The position numbers and the translations under genes were made by a program. Below, piece after piece: positions 1 through 6,561 of a stretch of 11,756 nucleotides of DNA (within the stretch, counting starts at the first letter, position 1; the number at the start of each line of letters is the position of its first letter). The notes under the pieces are model-generated. The model had not been told where the DNA came from. It saw nothing but the letters and a program-made list of their open reading frames with translations, and searched no databases. This stretch comes from Gemmatimonadota bacterium (GTDB taxonomy: Bacteria > Gemmatimonadota > Gemmatimonadetes > Palauibacterales > Palauibacteraceae), in contig JABDQB010000219.1 in assembly GCA_013042495.1 (NCBI GenBank), forward strand, positions 1 through 11,756, in the 5' to 3' direction.

Positions 1-50
1 CCATCGATCCGATTCTCATGCGCGGCATCCTCCAGTGGGTCACGAGGTGA
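1..50 (+). CDS. 3' end of an unidentified plus-strand gene (partial)
   Basis: From position 3 the plus strand reads 15 codons, IDPILMRGILQWVTR, then TGA at 48-50. Thirteen of the 15 codons end in G or C, matching the coding bias of the neighbouring genes, so this is probably the tail of a real gene entering from the left. It converges on the minus-strand AMMECR1 gene with about 60 nt between the two stops, and I see no convincing terminator hairpin in that interval. Fifteen residues are too few to name a family. Chance cannot be excluded. Confidence 0.4.
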   Translation, partial: IDPILMRGILQWVTR

Positions 51-110
51 CGAGACCACTTTGGGGAGGTTCGGGGCGGGTCGGCAAGTCGGTAGGGCGC
101 GGGGAGGCTC

Positions 111-659
111 CTACGGCTCGGCCCAGACCTCCGCTTCAAAGGCGGTGAGTGTCGCTTCAGGCCTGCGCCACGAACCCGCCGGAACGCCGGCCTTGTGACA
201 CAGGCCGTCGAGAAACGTCTCTCGGTCCCAGCCCTGCTCTATCGGCACCTGGGGAAGGAGCAGCCCGCGGGAACCTCCACTCGACAGGAGGAGTCCGTGC
301 GTGCCGACGACAACATCATCCGAGCGGATCGGCTCAGGAGTCGTGAGGGCGCTGATCTCGAACCGGAGAGCCGGGAGTTCAGTCAGGGTCACTGGCGGAA
401 ATCGCGGATCGTCGAACGCCGCCGACACCGCCGCACGGCGAACGCACTCCGGCAGCGTGTGGCGCGCGGGACATTCGCCGCGGCAGCCGCGCAGACCTCC
501 CGTCTGGGCCTGCCGGATGGTGACAAAGGCCGCGCGCGGATCCGTGAAGGATGCCAGTAGGGGTACCAGATGGGGCGCCGGTCCACCGACCAGGGCCCGC
601 TCCACCGAATCGCGGGCCAGGGCGAGCAGTGCGGCCCTCTCGCGGGCTCCGACGGCCAT
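111..659 (-). CDS. AMMECR1-domain protein (AmmeMemoRadiSam protein A type)
   Basis: A 182-residue protein that is essentially one AMMECR1 domain. The hallmark LRGCRG motif (usual form LRGCIG) is at residues 56-61, and AFDDPRF follows at 81-87. A segment like FEISALTTPEPI near 100-111 and the C-terminal pattern LLLPQVP, GWD, CHKAG, AEVW are also typical. The start is the ATG at 659, whose A and TG overlap the TGA stop of the GH97 gene (ATGA), implying translational coupling; an in-frame upstream ATG at 824 would lie deep inside that gene. Bacterial members often sit beside Memo-family and radical SAM genes, but neither is visible here; the next sequence downstream appears to be a converging gene. 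The biochemical activity of the family is not settled. A catalytic role for the motif's Cys is only a suggestion. Identification of the domain is secure. Confidence 0.9.
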   Translation of the reverse strand: MAVGARERAALLALARDSVERALVGGPAPHLVPLLASFTDPRAAFVTIRQAQTGGLRGCRGECPARHTLPECVRRAAVSAAFDDPRFPPVTLTELPALRFEISALTTPEPIRSDDVVVGTHGLLLSSGGSRGLLLPQVPIEQGWDRETFLDGLCHKAGVPAGSWRRPEATLTAFEAEVWAEP

Positions 660-2644
660 CAGAGAGGCCGCTCCGCCGCTCGCACCAGTCTCGCCACCCA
701 ACCACCGCCCGGCGCGAGGTTGACGGCCAGGGGCTCGCCCGCTTCGATCTCCAGCAGCTCCCTCCGGTAGTCCTCGGGATTCCGGGCTGCATTTCGCCCG
801 TCCCTGAACACCTCGACGGACCACAGGCCGTCGCCGAGGAACCCCGTGTCCAGCGACATGTCCCGTGGCTCCCAGTCCGTCATGACTCCCACGTACCAGG
901 CGTTTCCCGATCGCCTCGCCACGGCCACGTAGTCGCCCACGCTCGCCTCCAGCACCTGTGTCTCGTCCCAGACGGTCGGGACTTCAACAATGAACGCCGT
1001 ACACTCGGATTCCCGCAGGTAGTGCGACGGCGAATCCGCCAGCATCTGCAGTGGGCTCTCATACACCACGTACATGGCCATCTGGTGTACCCGCGTGCCC
1101 AAACTCATCGGGCGGTCGAAGACCGGCTTGAACTGTTCTTCGTTGGCGTTCAACATCGCGCCCGGTGTGTAGTCCATCGGGCCGGCGAGCATTCGAATGA
1201 ACGGCAGGGTGACATCGTGCTCGGGCGTCGGATAGGAGCTCCATTTCACGTGCTCGAGGCCGCGGACTCCCTCCCGGGTCACGACGTTGGGATAGGCACG
1301 ACGCAGCCCGGTCGGCTTGTAGGCCCCATGGAAGTCGACCAACAGGCGTCGGCGGGCTGCGGCTTCCGCGATTCGCCAGTAGTACTCGACCATGGGCTGG
1401 TCGTCGCGCTGCATGAAATCGACCTTGATTCCGGCGGCGCCCCACGCTTCGAACCGATCCAGGGATTCGTCCAGACGATCGTCCAGGGACTTCCAGACGA
1501 CCCACGGAATGAGCCCGATTCCGCGTTCCGCGGCGTGCGCGAACAGGCCCTCCATGTCGATGTCCGGATTCAACTTCCCAAGGTCCGCGGGATCAGACCA
1601 GCCCTCGTCGAGGATCACGTACTCGATGCCGTGATCGGCTGCGAAGTCTATGAAGTACTGGTACGTGGCCGTGTTGACTCCCGCCTCGAACTCGACGCCC
1701 GTCAGGTTGAGCGCGTTCCACCAGTCCCAAGCGACCTGCCCGGGGCGAATCCAGGACGGCTCGTCGATCCGAAGTGGGGACGCCAGGCGCCATACCATGG
1801 TGCTGCGGATCAGGTCCGCGTCTTCGTCCGCGACCACGAAGACCCGCCACGGGAACGTCCTCGGCCCGGCGGTCTTGGCAATGAACGGCTCACGGCTCAG
1901 TACGCGGACCGTCCGATCGTTCAGCTGTTCGACCTCGGCCGGGTATGCAGGGAAGACACCGGTCAACGCCGAGGTGCCGGTGCCGGCCAGATACAGTCCG
2001 GGATACGCGCGGAGATCCGACTCGGTGATCGCCAGCTTCGGCCCGCCCGTCCACGCGGCGAGTACCGGAAGGTGCGCCATCTTGCCGGACTCCACCTGAC
2101 TGACCGACAGCTGCTCGTACAGGCGTTCAGAGTGCGTGAGGAAGCTCTCCTCCGTCGGAAACCAGAGCGTAGGGTCCTGCGCCAGGTCCACGGCGAAGCT
2201 TTCCGAGGCAACCACGATCGGGCCAGAGCCATCGGTCCGAAAACGGAATGCCACGCCCTCATCGTACGCCCGTGCCTCCAGCCCCCAGCCACCCTCGAAG
2301 GCCAGGGACAGCGCCGCGTACCGATCGTGGATGCGAGCCTGCTTCTCGGGTACGACCGGCTTCAACCAATCGTCGACATCGGCCCGATCGACCGACACGA
2401 CAGTCGCCGCGGGACCGATCGCCGTCCCGTCCGCGAGTTGCAGCGCAATCGCCGACGCGACTACGAGTTCCCTGCCGTCCAGCGCCAACTGGTAGGTCAG
2501 GTCCGCACCCGCGCGTACGGTCAGCTCGATCCGACCGTCGGGAGACTTCACCCCGAAGATCTGAGGTTCCTGTGCGTCGGAGAGGGCCGGACTCGACGAG
2601 ATCAGGGCGAGCAGTATGGCGACCGGAAGTGTGATTGGCTTCAT
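659..2644 (-). CDS. Exported GH97 family glycoside hydrolase (alpha-glucosidase/alpha-galactosidase type)
   Basis: A 661-residue protein, the usual length for GH97. Residues 1-24 form a signal peptide (hydrophobic core VAILLALISSS, then PALSDAQ), so it acts in the periplasm or outside. Next come an N-terminal beta-sandwich (about 28-290, starting at SPDGRIELTV), a TIM barrel (about 300-560) and a C-terminal beta domain ending near GGGWVARL. The barrel carries YVILDEGWS (342-350), GIKVDFMQRDDQ (405-416) and TREGVRGLEH (456-465). Asp409 and Glu464 are 55 residues apart, the same spacing as the nucleophile Asp415 and acid/base Glu470 that I recall for the retaining Bacteroides alpha-galactosidase BT1871. 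A retaining enzyme is therefore more likely than an inverting SusB type; the substrate is not determined. The ATG at 2644 is preferred because the signal peptide begins there and GGGAGG lies at 2657-2662. The reading-frame extension upstream overlaps the methyltransferase gene and is Arg-rich. No SusC/SusD genes are visible. Confidence 0.93.
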   Translation of the reverse strand: MKPITLPVAILLALISSSPALSDAQEPQIFGVKSPDGRIELTVRAGADLTYQLALDGRELVVASAIALQLADGTAIGPAATVVSVDRADVDDWLKPVVPEKQARIHDRYAALSLAFEGGWGLEARAYDEGVAFRFRTDGSGPIVVASESFAVDLAQDPTLWFPTEESFLTHSERLYEQLSVSQVESGKMAHLPVLAAWTGGPKLAITESDLRAYPGLYLAGTGTSALTGVFPAYPAEVEQLNDRTVRVLSREPFIAKTAGPRTFPWRVFVVADEDADLIRSTMVWRLASPLRIDEPSWIRPGQVAWDWWNALNLTGVEFEAGVNTATYQYFIDFAADHGIEYVILDEGWSDPADLGKLNPDIDMEGLFAHAAERGIGLIPWVVWKSLDDRLDESLDRFEAWGAAGIKVDFMQRDDQPMVEYYWRIAEAAARRRLLVDFHGAYKPTGLRRAYPNVVTREGVRGLEHVKWSSYPTPEHDVTLPFIRMLAGPMDYTPGAMLNANEEQFKPVFDRPMSLGTRVHQMAMYVVYESPLQMLADSPSHYLRESECTAFIVEVPTVWDETQVLEASVGDYVAVARRSGNAWYVGVMTDWEPRDMSLDTGFLGDGLWSVEVFRDGRNAARNPEDYRRELLEIEAGEPLAVNLAPGGGWVARLVRAAERPL

Positions 2645-2663
2645 GGCAGCACAGGACCTCCCG

Positions 2664-3344
2664 TCAGGATTGGGTTCTCCGGTACAGAGCGTTGATCGTG
2701 ACCCTCCACCCGTTCTCGGTGTCCACCCGAACCTCTTCCGTCGGCACCACCGTCGTGAATCCCGCCCCGGCGAGCGCCGTGTCGAGTTCGGGAGCCTCGA
2801 CCAGGTAGTGAGTACCGGTGTGAAAGCCCTCGTACAGGTGCTTCTCGCCGGGGACACGCTGAATCGCCTCTCTGTGCGGCCGCGAGCGCGGGCTCCAGGC
2901 AGCGACGAGGAGGACGCCGCCGGGAGCCAGGCAACGGCTCATCTCCCTGATCGCCCCGTTCCACTGGGTCTCGCTCGTCGCCTGGTGCAGGACGCCCAGT
3001 GCAACCAGCACCTGGACCGATGCGTCCTCAAAGCGTCGGAGGTCCTCCATCCGCCCGGGCGTGATCCGTCGCTCCGCTTCGTCCGGCCCCATGACCCCCG
3101 CGACCCGCTCGCGAGTCCGCCCGACCATGGGAACGGAACTGTCGATCGCGTATACGTCGAACCCTAGCTCAGCCAGGACCAATGTGTTCCGGCCAGCGGC
3201 ACATCCGACGTCAAGGACGCGCACATTCCCCGGCTCCGGATAGCCCTGCAACAGCTCGAGGAGACGCACGTCGGGCTGCTTGCCCGTGAATCGCTCGACG
3301 GCCTCCTCGGTTTCCCAGAACGAATCCGCGCCCTCTCTGGTCAC
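2664..3344 (-). CDS. Class I SAM-dependent methyltransferase
   Basis: A 226-residue soluble protein with a Rossmann-type methyltransferase fold. Motif I is VLDVGCAAGRN at residues 43-53. The acidic ribose-binding residue is in YAIDSS (Asp68), a MEDLRRFEDASVQVLVALGVLHQ-like strand IV region spans about 99-121, and the post-motif LAPGGVLLVAAW is at 139-150. This matches Methyltransf_11/25-type enzymes that act on small molecules; the substrate cannot be read from sequence. I take the GTG at 3344 as the start: it overlaps the TGA of the upstream NTF2-like gene (GTGA) and gives the compact N terminus MTREGADSFWETEE. An ATG at 3428 would add 28 Arg/Gly-rich residues translated out of frame with that gene. 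No clear Shine-Dalgarno precedes 3344, consistent with coupling. The GH97 gene follows after 19 nt. Confidence 0.9.
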   Translation of the reverse strand: MTREGADSFWETEEAVERFTGKQPDVRLLELLQGYPEPGNVRVLDVGCAAGRNTLVLAELGFDVYAIDSSVPMVGRTRERVAGVMGPDEAERRITPGRMEDLRRFEDASVQVLVALGVLHQATSETQWNGAIREMSRCLAPGGVLLVAAWSPRSRPHREAIQRVPGEKHLYEGFHTGTHYLVEAPELDTALAGAGFTTVVPTEEVRVDTENGWRVTINALYRRTQS

Positions 3345-3877
3345 CGTCCCGGCGCCCGGTCCGGCAGGAACTCGGCCGGAATCTCGTTCCCGGCCCGCTC
3401 CTGGTCGAAGATCCAGCTCGTGATCCACCAGCGATCGCCATCGTGATAGAGCTGAATGCTGTTGATCCCTCTTCCGAACACCTCGCCGTCAGGCTCTCGG
3501 CTGGACGCGTACGTGCTCCATACGTGCGCCACGTTGCCGAAGCGCTGCACCACCCGGTGTACCTCCCACTCGAAGAACGCTTCCGCATCTGCCGCGCCGA
3601 AGCGGTCGTGATACTCCGCGAGCGTCATCGTCTGGATCGCCGGAGCCCCATCCGCTCCGAGGCCGGTGATCGCGACCAGGGCGTCCGGGTGATGAATCCA
3701 CTCGTCCCGCTCGCGGTCAGGGGCCGTTCCCTCTGGCCGCGACACCACCTCGTAGTAGGCGTTGAGGATGCCGTCCAGCGATTCAACGTCTTCCAGTCGG
3801 CCTCCGCCCGCCTGCGCCTGTACCGCGCACGGCGCCAGGAGGGCGGCCGCGCAGACCAGTGACATCAGCTCCTTCAT
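3341..3877 (-). CDS. Exported NTF2/SnoaL-like protein (paralogue 1)
   Basis: A 178-residue protein with a signal peptide at 1-23 (core LMSLVCAAALLAPCAV, cleavage likely after AQA). Cys17 follows LAP, which is a poor lipobox, so a lipoprotein is unlikely. The mature part looks like a cone-shaped NTF2/SnoaL (DUF4440-like) domain. It has an N-terminal helix with YYEVVS (41-46), a P-D-A-L-V strand (64-68), an FGNVAHVWSTY strand (113-123) and a closing GDRWWITSWIFDQE strand. It aligns by eye along most of its length with the protein at 4738-5259, on the other side of the HAD gene. The ATG at 3877 overlaps the HAD stop (ATGA) and has AGGAG at 3883-3887, five bases upstream. Such domains can be small-ligand enzymes, binding proteins or inert scaffolds; no function is assigned. 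Confidence 0.85.
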   Translation of the reverse strand: MKELMSLVCAAALLAPCAVQAQAGGGRLEDVESLDGILNAYYEVVSRPEGTAPDRERDEWIHHPDALVAITGLGADGAPAIQTMTLAEYHDRFGAADAEAFFEWEVHRVVQRFGNVAHVWSTYASSREPDGEVFGRGINSIQLYHDGDRWWITSWIFDQERAGNEIPAEFLPDRAPGR

Positions 3878-4641
3878 GGCGACTCCTCGAGAGCCTGATC
3901 AGACGACGATTCGTCCCGCGTCTTACGGCACGGGGACTCACGATCCACGATAGCGACGATATCTTGCGGGGTACGGGCCAGGAAGTCGGGAGGCTCGGGC
4001 CAGCCATCCGTCGACTCTCCCCCATACAGAACCGCTATGCTCCAGACGTCCATGCAGGGGTCACGGGCGGCCATCTCCTGCCGCGCCTGCGCGACACACA
4101 TGGCGTCGGTTGGATGGTCTCCGACGTAGAACGCGGCTCTCGGCCCGGGCCGGCTCATGCGTGCAAGACAGTCCAGCAGTCCGTCCGGAGCCGGCTTTTG
4201 CCTTCCCGGTGCCACCTGCTCGAATCCGAGCACGTGCTCGAAGCGATCTCGGAGGCCGAGCGGGCCCAGCGTGGCCTCGATGATCTGACGCGAGTTCTGC
4301 GACACGATCCCGTGCGGCAGGTGCCCCAGCGCGTCCAGCGCTTCTGGCACGCCGGCGAAGGGCTCCACCGGGGTCTCGTCCGTCAGCTGGCCACGCGTCC
4401 ACATTCGCCCGGCGGTTTCCAGCATGTCCTCCCTGAGTCCGAACTCGCGCTGGTAGAAATCCCGCCAGTTGGTGCAGCGGGCCACCGCGGCGTCGTAGTC
4501 TTCGATCGAGTGGAGGACCCTGAAGTCCCGCCACGGCCGCCCCGTAAGATCTTCGATGATCGAGCGATTCACGCTCAAGTTCCGATGGCGTGAGTCCACC
4601 AGCGTTCCGTCATAGTCCCAGATGATGGCACAGGCCGGCAT
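3874..4641 (-). CDS. HAD superfamily hydrolase (phosphoglycolate phosphatase-like)
   Basis: A 255-residue soluble phosphohydrolase with all four HAD motifs. Motif I is WDYDGTLVD, with Asp9 as nucleophile and Asp11 as acid/base; motif II is the Ser of GIVSQNS (Ser114); motif III is Lys149 in RQKPAPDG; motif IV is VGDHPTDA, with Asp175 and Asp179 for Mg2+. The residues between motif I and motif II (about 17-105) form a helical C1 cap, as in phosphoglycolate phosphatase and beta-phosphoglucomutase relatives. The substrate is probably a small phosphorylated metabolite but cannot be named. The ATG at 4641 is chosen because AGGAG lies at 4647-4651 and motif I is then at the usual distance from the N terminus; the in-frame ATG at 4698 adds 19 atypical residues. 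The gene lies between two paralogous exported NTF2-like genes and overlaps the downstream one by ATGA. A charged tail of about 20 residues closes the protein. Confidence 0.92.
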   Translation of the reverse strand: MPACAIIWDYDGTLVDSRHRNLSVNRSIIEDLTGRPWRDFRVLHSIEDYDAAVARCTNWRDFYQREFGLREDMLETAGRMWTRGQLTDETPVEPFAGVPEALDALGHLPHGIVSQNSRQIIEATLGPLGLRDRFEHVLGFEQVAPGRQKPAPDGLLDCLARMSRPGPRAAFYVGDHPTDAMCVAQARQEMAARDPCMDVWSIAVLYGGESTDGWPEPPDFLARTPQDIVAIVDRESPCRKTRDESSSDQALEESP

Positions 4642-4737
4642 CGACTCTCCTATTCCTCGGACCTTACTCGATCGACAGAACGACAGGATCGCACCCATGG
4701 AGGGCGCGTCACAAGACTCGACCGGGGTCCGGCCGGG
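4642..4737. other. 96-nt intergenic gap between an NTF2-like gene and the HAD gene
   Basis: This is the longest non-coding stretch in the array if the HAD start at 4641 is right. It contains GC-rich partial dyads (GACC, CCGG and GGTC elements near 4718-4738) but no clean stem followed by a T-run, so I do not call a terminator. I could not find a convincing -35/-10 pair either. A promoter for the genes downstream of 4641 could still lie here, since this is one of the few places with room for one. Confidence 0.3.
4647..4651 (-). promoter_or_regulatory. Shine-Dalgarno site deciding the HAD start
   Basis: The minus strand reads AGGAG five bases before the ATG at 4641, with a further AGGAAT just upstream. 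The alternative in-frame ATG at 4698 has no comparable site. This supports the shorter HAD protein beginning MPACAIIWDYDGT. Confidence 0.7.
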
Positions 4738-5259
4738 TCAGTCGTCGAACACGGGTATCGCGAGGTCGTCACGCGGAAGTTCGTTGACCACGGAGACGAC
4801 CTTCCACCCGCCGTCGATCCGAATCAGGGACCACAGGTCCACGCCCGGTCGCGCGGGCCGACCCGCCCCTGGAATGCTGGACTCGTAAACCACGCTCACG
4901 TGCGCGATGTCACCGAATTCGGTGGTCGCCGCGGACGTGACGGTCTCCTGGAATCCGCGCACGCCCGCTTCCTCCAACTGGTTCTCGAACCGGAGCCAAT
5001 CCAGCAGGAAGCCATCGACGCTCATGACCTTGAGATCCGGTGGATAGCGGAGCACGACGAGGGCTTCGGGGATGAACACCTCGCGGACCACTTCCCAGTC
5101 CGGTGTGTTCCCGTCCGTCCACGATACCAGGTCGTACACATCGCGGACGACCTGCTCGACCGAACGACTGTCAGTGTCCTCGTCGGTCTGGCCCTGAGCC
5201 GGGGCCGCCAGCGTCATCGAGATGAGACAGGCAAGGCCTGCATACCCGAATCGATACAC
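4738..5259 (-). CDS. Exported NTF2/SnoaL-like protein (paralogue 2)
   Basis: A 173-residue protein with a signal peptide at 1-24 (core YAGLACLISMTLAAPA, cleavage near AQGQ) and an NTF2/SnoaL-like domain. It shares a common plan with the protein at 3341-3877: VYDLVS (41-46) against YYEVVS, PEALVVL against PDALVAI, FGDIAHVSVVY (115-125) against FGNVAHVWSTY, and GGWKVVSVVNE against DRWWITSWIFDQE. Both end with a short Pro/Asp-containing tail after IP. The start is taken as GTG at 5259, because AGGAG lies seven bases upstream and the signal peptide then begins directly. The in-frame ATG at 5298 would add 13 residues and has no clear ribosome site. Function is unknown; ligand binding or a catalytic role in the periplasm are both possible. 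It may work with its paralogue. Confidence 0.85.
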   Translation of the reverse strand: MYRFGYAGLACLISMTLAAPAQGQTDEDTDSRSVEQVVRDVYDLVSWTDGNTPDWEVVREVFIPEALVVLRYPPDLKVMSVDGFLLDWLRFENQLEEAGVRGFQETVTSAATTEFGDIAHVSVVYESSIPGAGRPARPGVDLWSLIRIDGGWKVVSVVNELPRDDLAIPVFDD

Positions 5260-5265
5260 GGAATG

Positions 5266-5273
5266 TCTCCTTT
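5266..5273 (-). promoter_or_regulatory. Strong Shine-Dalgarno site selecting a GTG start
   Basis: The minus strand reads AAAGGAGA here, placing AGGAG seven bases before the GTG at 5259. This is among the best ribosome-binding sites in the window and is the reason for preferring GTG over the ATG at 5298 for the NTF2-like protein. Confidence 0.7.
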
Positions 5274-5313
5274 CCAGCCGAACTCCTGTCGGGCGCATGA
5301 GAGGTTGCGGGCG

Positions 5314-6081
5314 TCACCCGGGCGGCACCGCCACCGTGTCCCCTTTACTCAAACCGGTCCGTTCCCCCGCGATCGCCGACTCGACCTGTTCCGTGAGACG
5401 GTCCACGAGCGTGTGGGCTTCAGCCTGCCGGCGACGGACCTGGGCGGTGAATATGGACCGGGCCAACACGTATGATCCCGTCACGATCATCACGGGAAAC
5501 GCAACGGCCAGGGCCACCGAGCCGAGCACACCACCAAGGGTACCGCCGAGGCCGAAACCGACTCCACCCCCTACGCCGCCCATGATCCCGCCGAACAGTC
5601 CTCCCGCGAGGCCGCCGAAGCTCTCCTCGATCCGGATCAGGGTCTGCCCGTCGCGCACCGAAACGAGCACTTGCTGGGCCGAGCTGTTGGACTCGGTTCG
5701 TGAACTCCAGGTGAGCGTCCTGCCCACCGCGCTCGCGGTTCCCTGACCGGCCGTGGCGGCCTGGATCGTCGGGACCAACTCCTCCAGACGCTCCGCCGGC
5801 AGTTCGCCTTCGATCGTGCGCTCGATTTCGATGGCCACCGGAGCACCCGCCAGGCGGCTTCCCAAGGTCGGGGGCCGAAGGACGTGTAGCTCGTTCGCCG
5901 CGTGACGAAGCAGGGCTGGATCGATGCCGGCCTCCGCGGCGATTTCCTCCAGCTCGGCCAGCGTCAAGCCCGCCGGATCCGGGGCCGTCGGCTCGGCCCG
6001 CTGCATCTCGGTAGCACGGCGCAGGATCAGGCCGACTTCGTTTTCGGAGTATCGCCGGGGCCCGGGGGATTGATCGTTCAT
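5314..6081 (-). CDS. Membrane protein with N-terminal helical domain and glycine-zipper segment
   Basis: A 255-residue protein of unassigned function. The N terminus (about 10-66) is a helical module, RYSENEVGLILRRATEMQ, followed by GLTLAELEEIAAEAGIDPALLRHAA, which resembles a small domain I remember from many Gemmatimonadota proteins. The middle (about 80-153) is predicted beta-rich and polar. Residues 156-188 are extremely glycine-rich with GG every three to four residues (LAGGLFGGIMGGVGGGVGFG), leading into a hydrophobic stretch SVALAVAFPVMIVTGSYVLA at 188-207. One or two membrane passes with glycine-zipper packing are likely. A basic, helical C-terminal tail (216-239) follows. There is no signal peptide. 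The gene follows DNPH1 after 21 nt and precedes the NTF2-like gene. No strong ribosome site is seen before the ATG at 6081. Confidence 0.8.
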   Translation of the reverse strand: MNDQSPGPRRYSENEVGLILRRATEMQRAEPTAPDPAGLTLAELEEIAAEAGIDPALLRHAANELHVLRPPTLGSRLAGAPVAIEIERTIEGELPAERLEELVPTIQAATAGQGTASAVGRTLTWSSRTESNSSAQQVLVSVRDGQTLIRIEESFGGLAGGLFGGIMGGVGGGVGFGLGGTLGGVLGSVALAVAFPVMIVTGSYVLARSIFTAQVRRRQAEAHTLVDRLTEQVESAIAGERTGLSKGDTVAVPPG

Positions 6082-6102
6082 GGTTTGCTCAGGTCAGCCG
6101 TT

Positions 6103-6561
6103 TCAAACCCATGACCGTCCGTCGTCTGACAGGGCCAGGGACATCGCTCGGTCCGCGAGTTCCCGCGGGTCATCGGTCTCGCCGTACTCCAGGATCCGAA
6201 CGGCGGGATTCCCGCGTATCATAGCCGAAAGCCGCCTTTCGCTCTCCGTTCGGAACAGACAGACGATGCGCTTGCCCATGACCGCCGCCCGGGCCACCTC
6301 GAATCCCACGCCGAGTGATGGCGTGGACACCTCGGCGATGACCACGTCGGCCTCCCTCAGCCACGCGACGTCTCGGGCGTAGATCTCGCGATCCCCGGGT
6401 CCTTCCTCTCCGCCATCGGATAGGTCCGCGCTGCCAATATGCTCCGTGAGCACCGGGCCATGGCGCGTGAGGGCCGAAATCAGCGCCGCGTATCGCGGGG
6501 CGTCCTCCCGACCACCGCTGATCGACGCAGAGAAATAGATGCGGGGACGCGTCGAGGTCAT
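6103..6561 (-). CDS. DNPH1/Rcl-like 2'-deoxynucleoside 5'-phosphate N-hydrolase
   Basis: A 152-residue protein strikingly like human DNPH1 (Rcl), a nucleoside 2-deoxyribosyltransferase-fold enzyme that cleaves the N-glycosidic bond of deoxynucleoside monophosphates, including 5-hydroxymethyl-dUMP. Shared landmarks are IYFSASISGGREDAPRY (8-24), VLTEHIG (37-43), the Asp pair around DVAWLREADVVIAEV (64-78), the signature PSLGVGFEVARA (81-92, where Glu88 corresponds to the catalytic Glu of the family), KRIVCLFR (97-104) and SAMIRGN (112-118). The length matches the family. The likely role is cytoplasmic nucleotide-pool sanitation. The ATG at 6561 overlaps the stop of the upstream small membrane protein (ATGA), so the two are probably co-translated. 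Alternative: a nucleoside 2-deoxyribosyltransferase, less likely because the match is specifically to the Rcl signature. Confidence 0.9.
   Translation of the reverse strand: MTSTRPRIYFSASISGGREDAPRYAALISALTRHGPVLTEHIGSADLSDGGEEGPGDREIYARDVAWLREADVVIAEVSTPSLGVGFEVARAAVMGKRIVCLFRTESERRLSAMIRGNPAVRILEYGETDDPRELADRAMSLALSDDGRSWV

Noticed and set aside
551..2695. A 714-codon open reading frame on the plus strand opposite GH97
   Set aside because: It lies exactly antisense to a well-supported GH97 gene. Its product is Arg/Pro/His/Asp-rich without recognisable domains, as expected from the complement of a high-GC gene.
2641..3167. Plus- and minus-strand reading frames overlapping the methyltransferase
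   Set aside because: They have no domain signatures and skewed Arg/Pro composition. The methyltransferase frame shows intact SAM-binding motifs.
3859..4593. A 244-codon plus-strand reading frame opposite the HAD gene
   Set aside because: It is a shadow of the HAD gene, which has all four catalytic motifs, and its product lacks any recognisable pattern.
4642..4737. Possible terminator with GACC/CCGG/GGTC elements
   Set aside because: The pairing needs a bulge and gives only a short stem, and no T-run follows on the minus strand.
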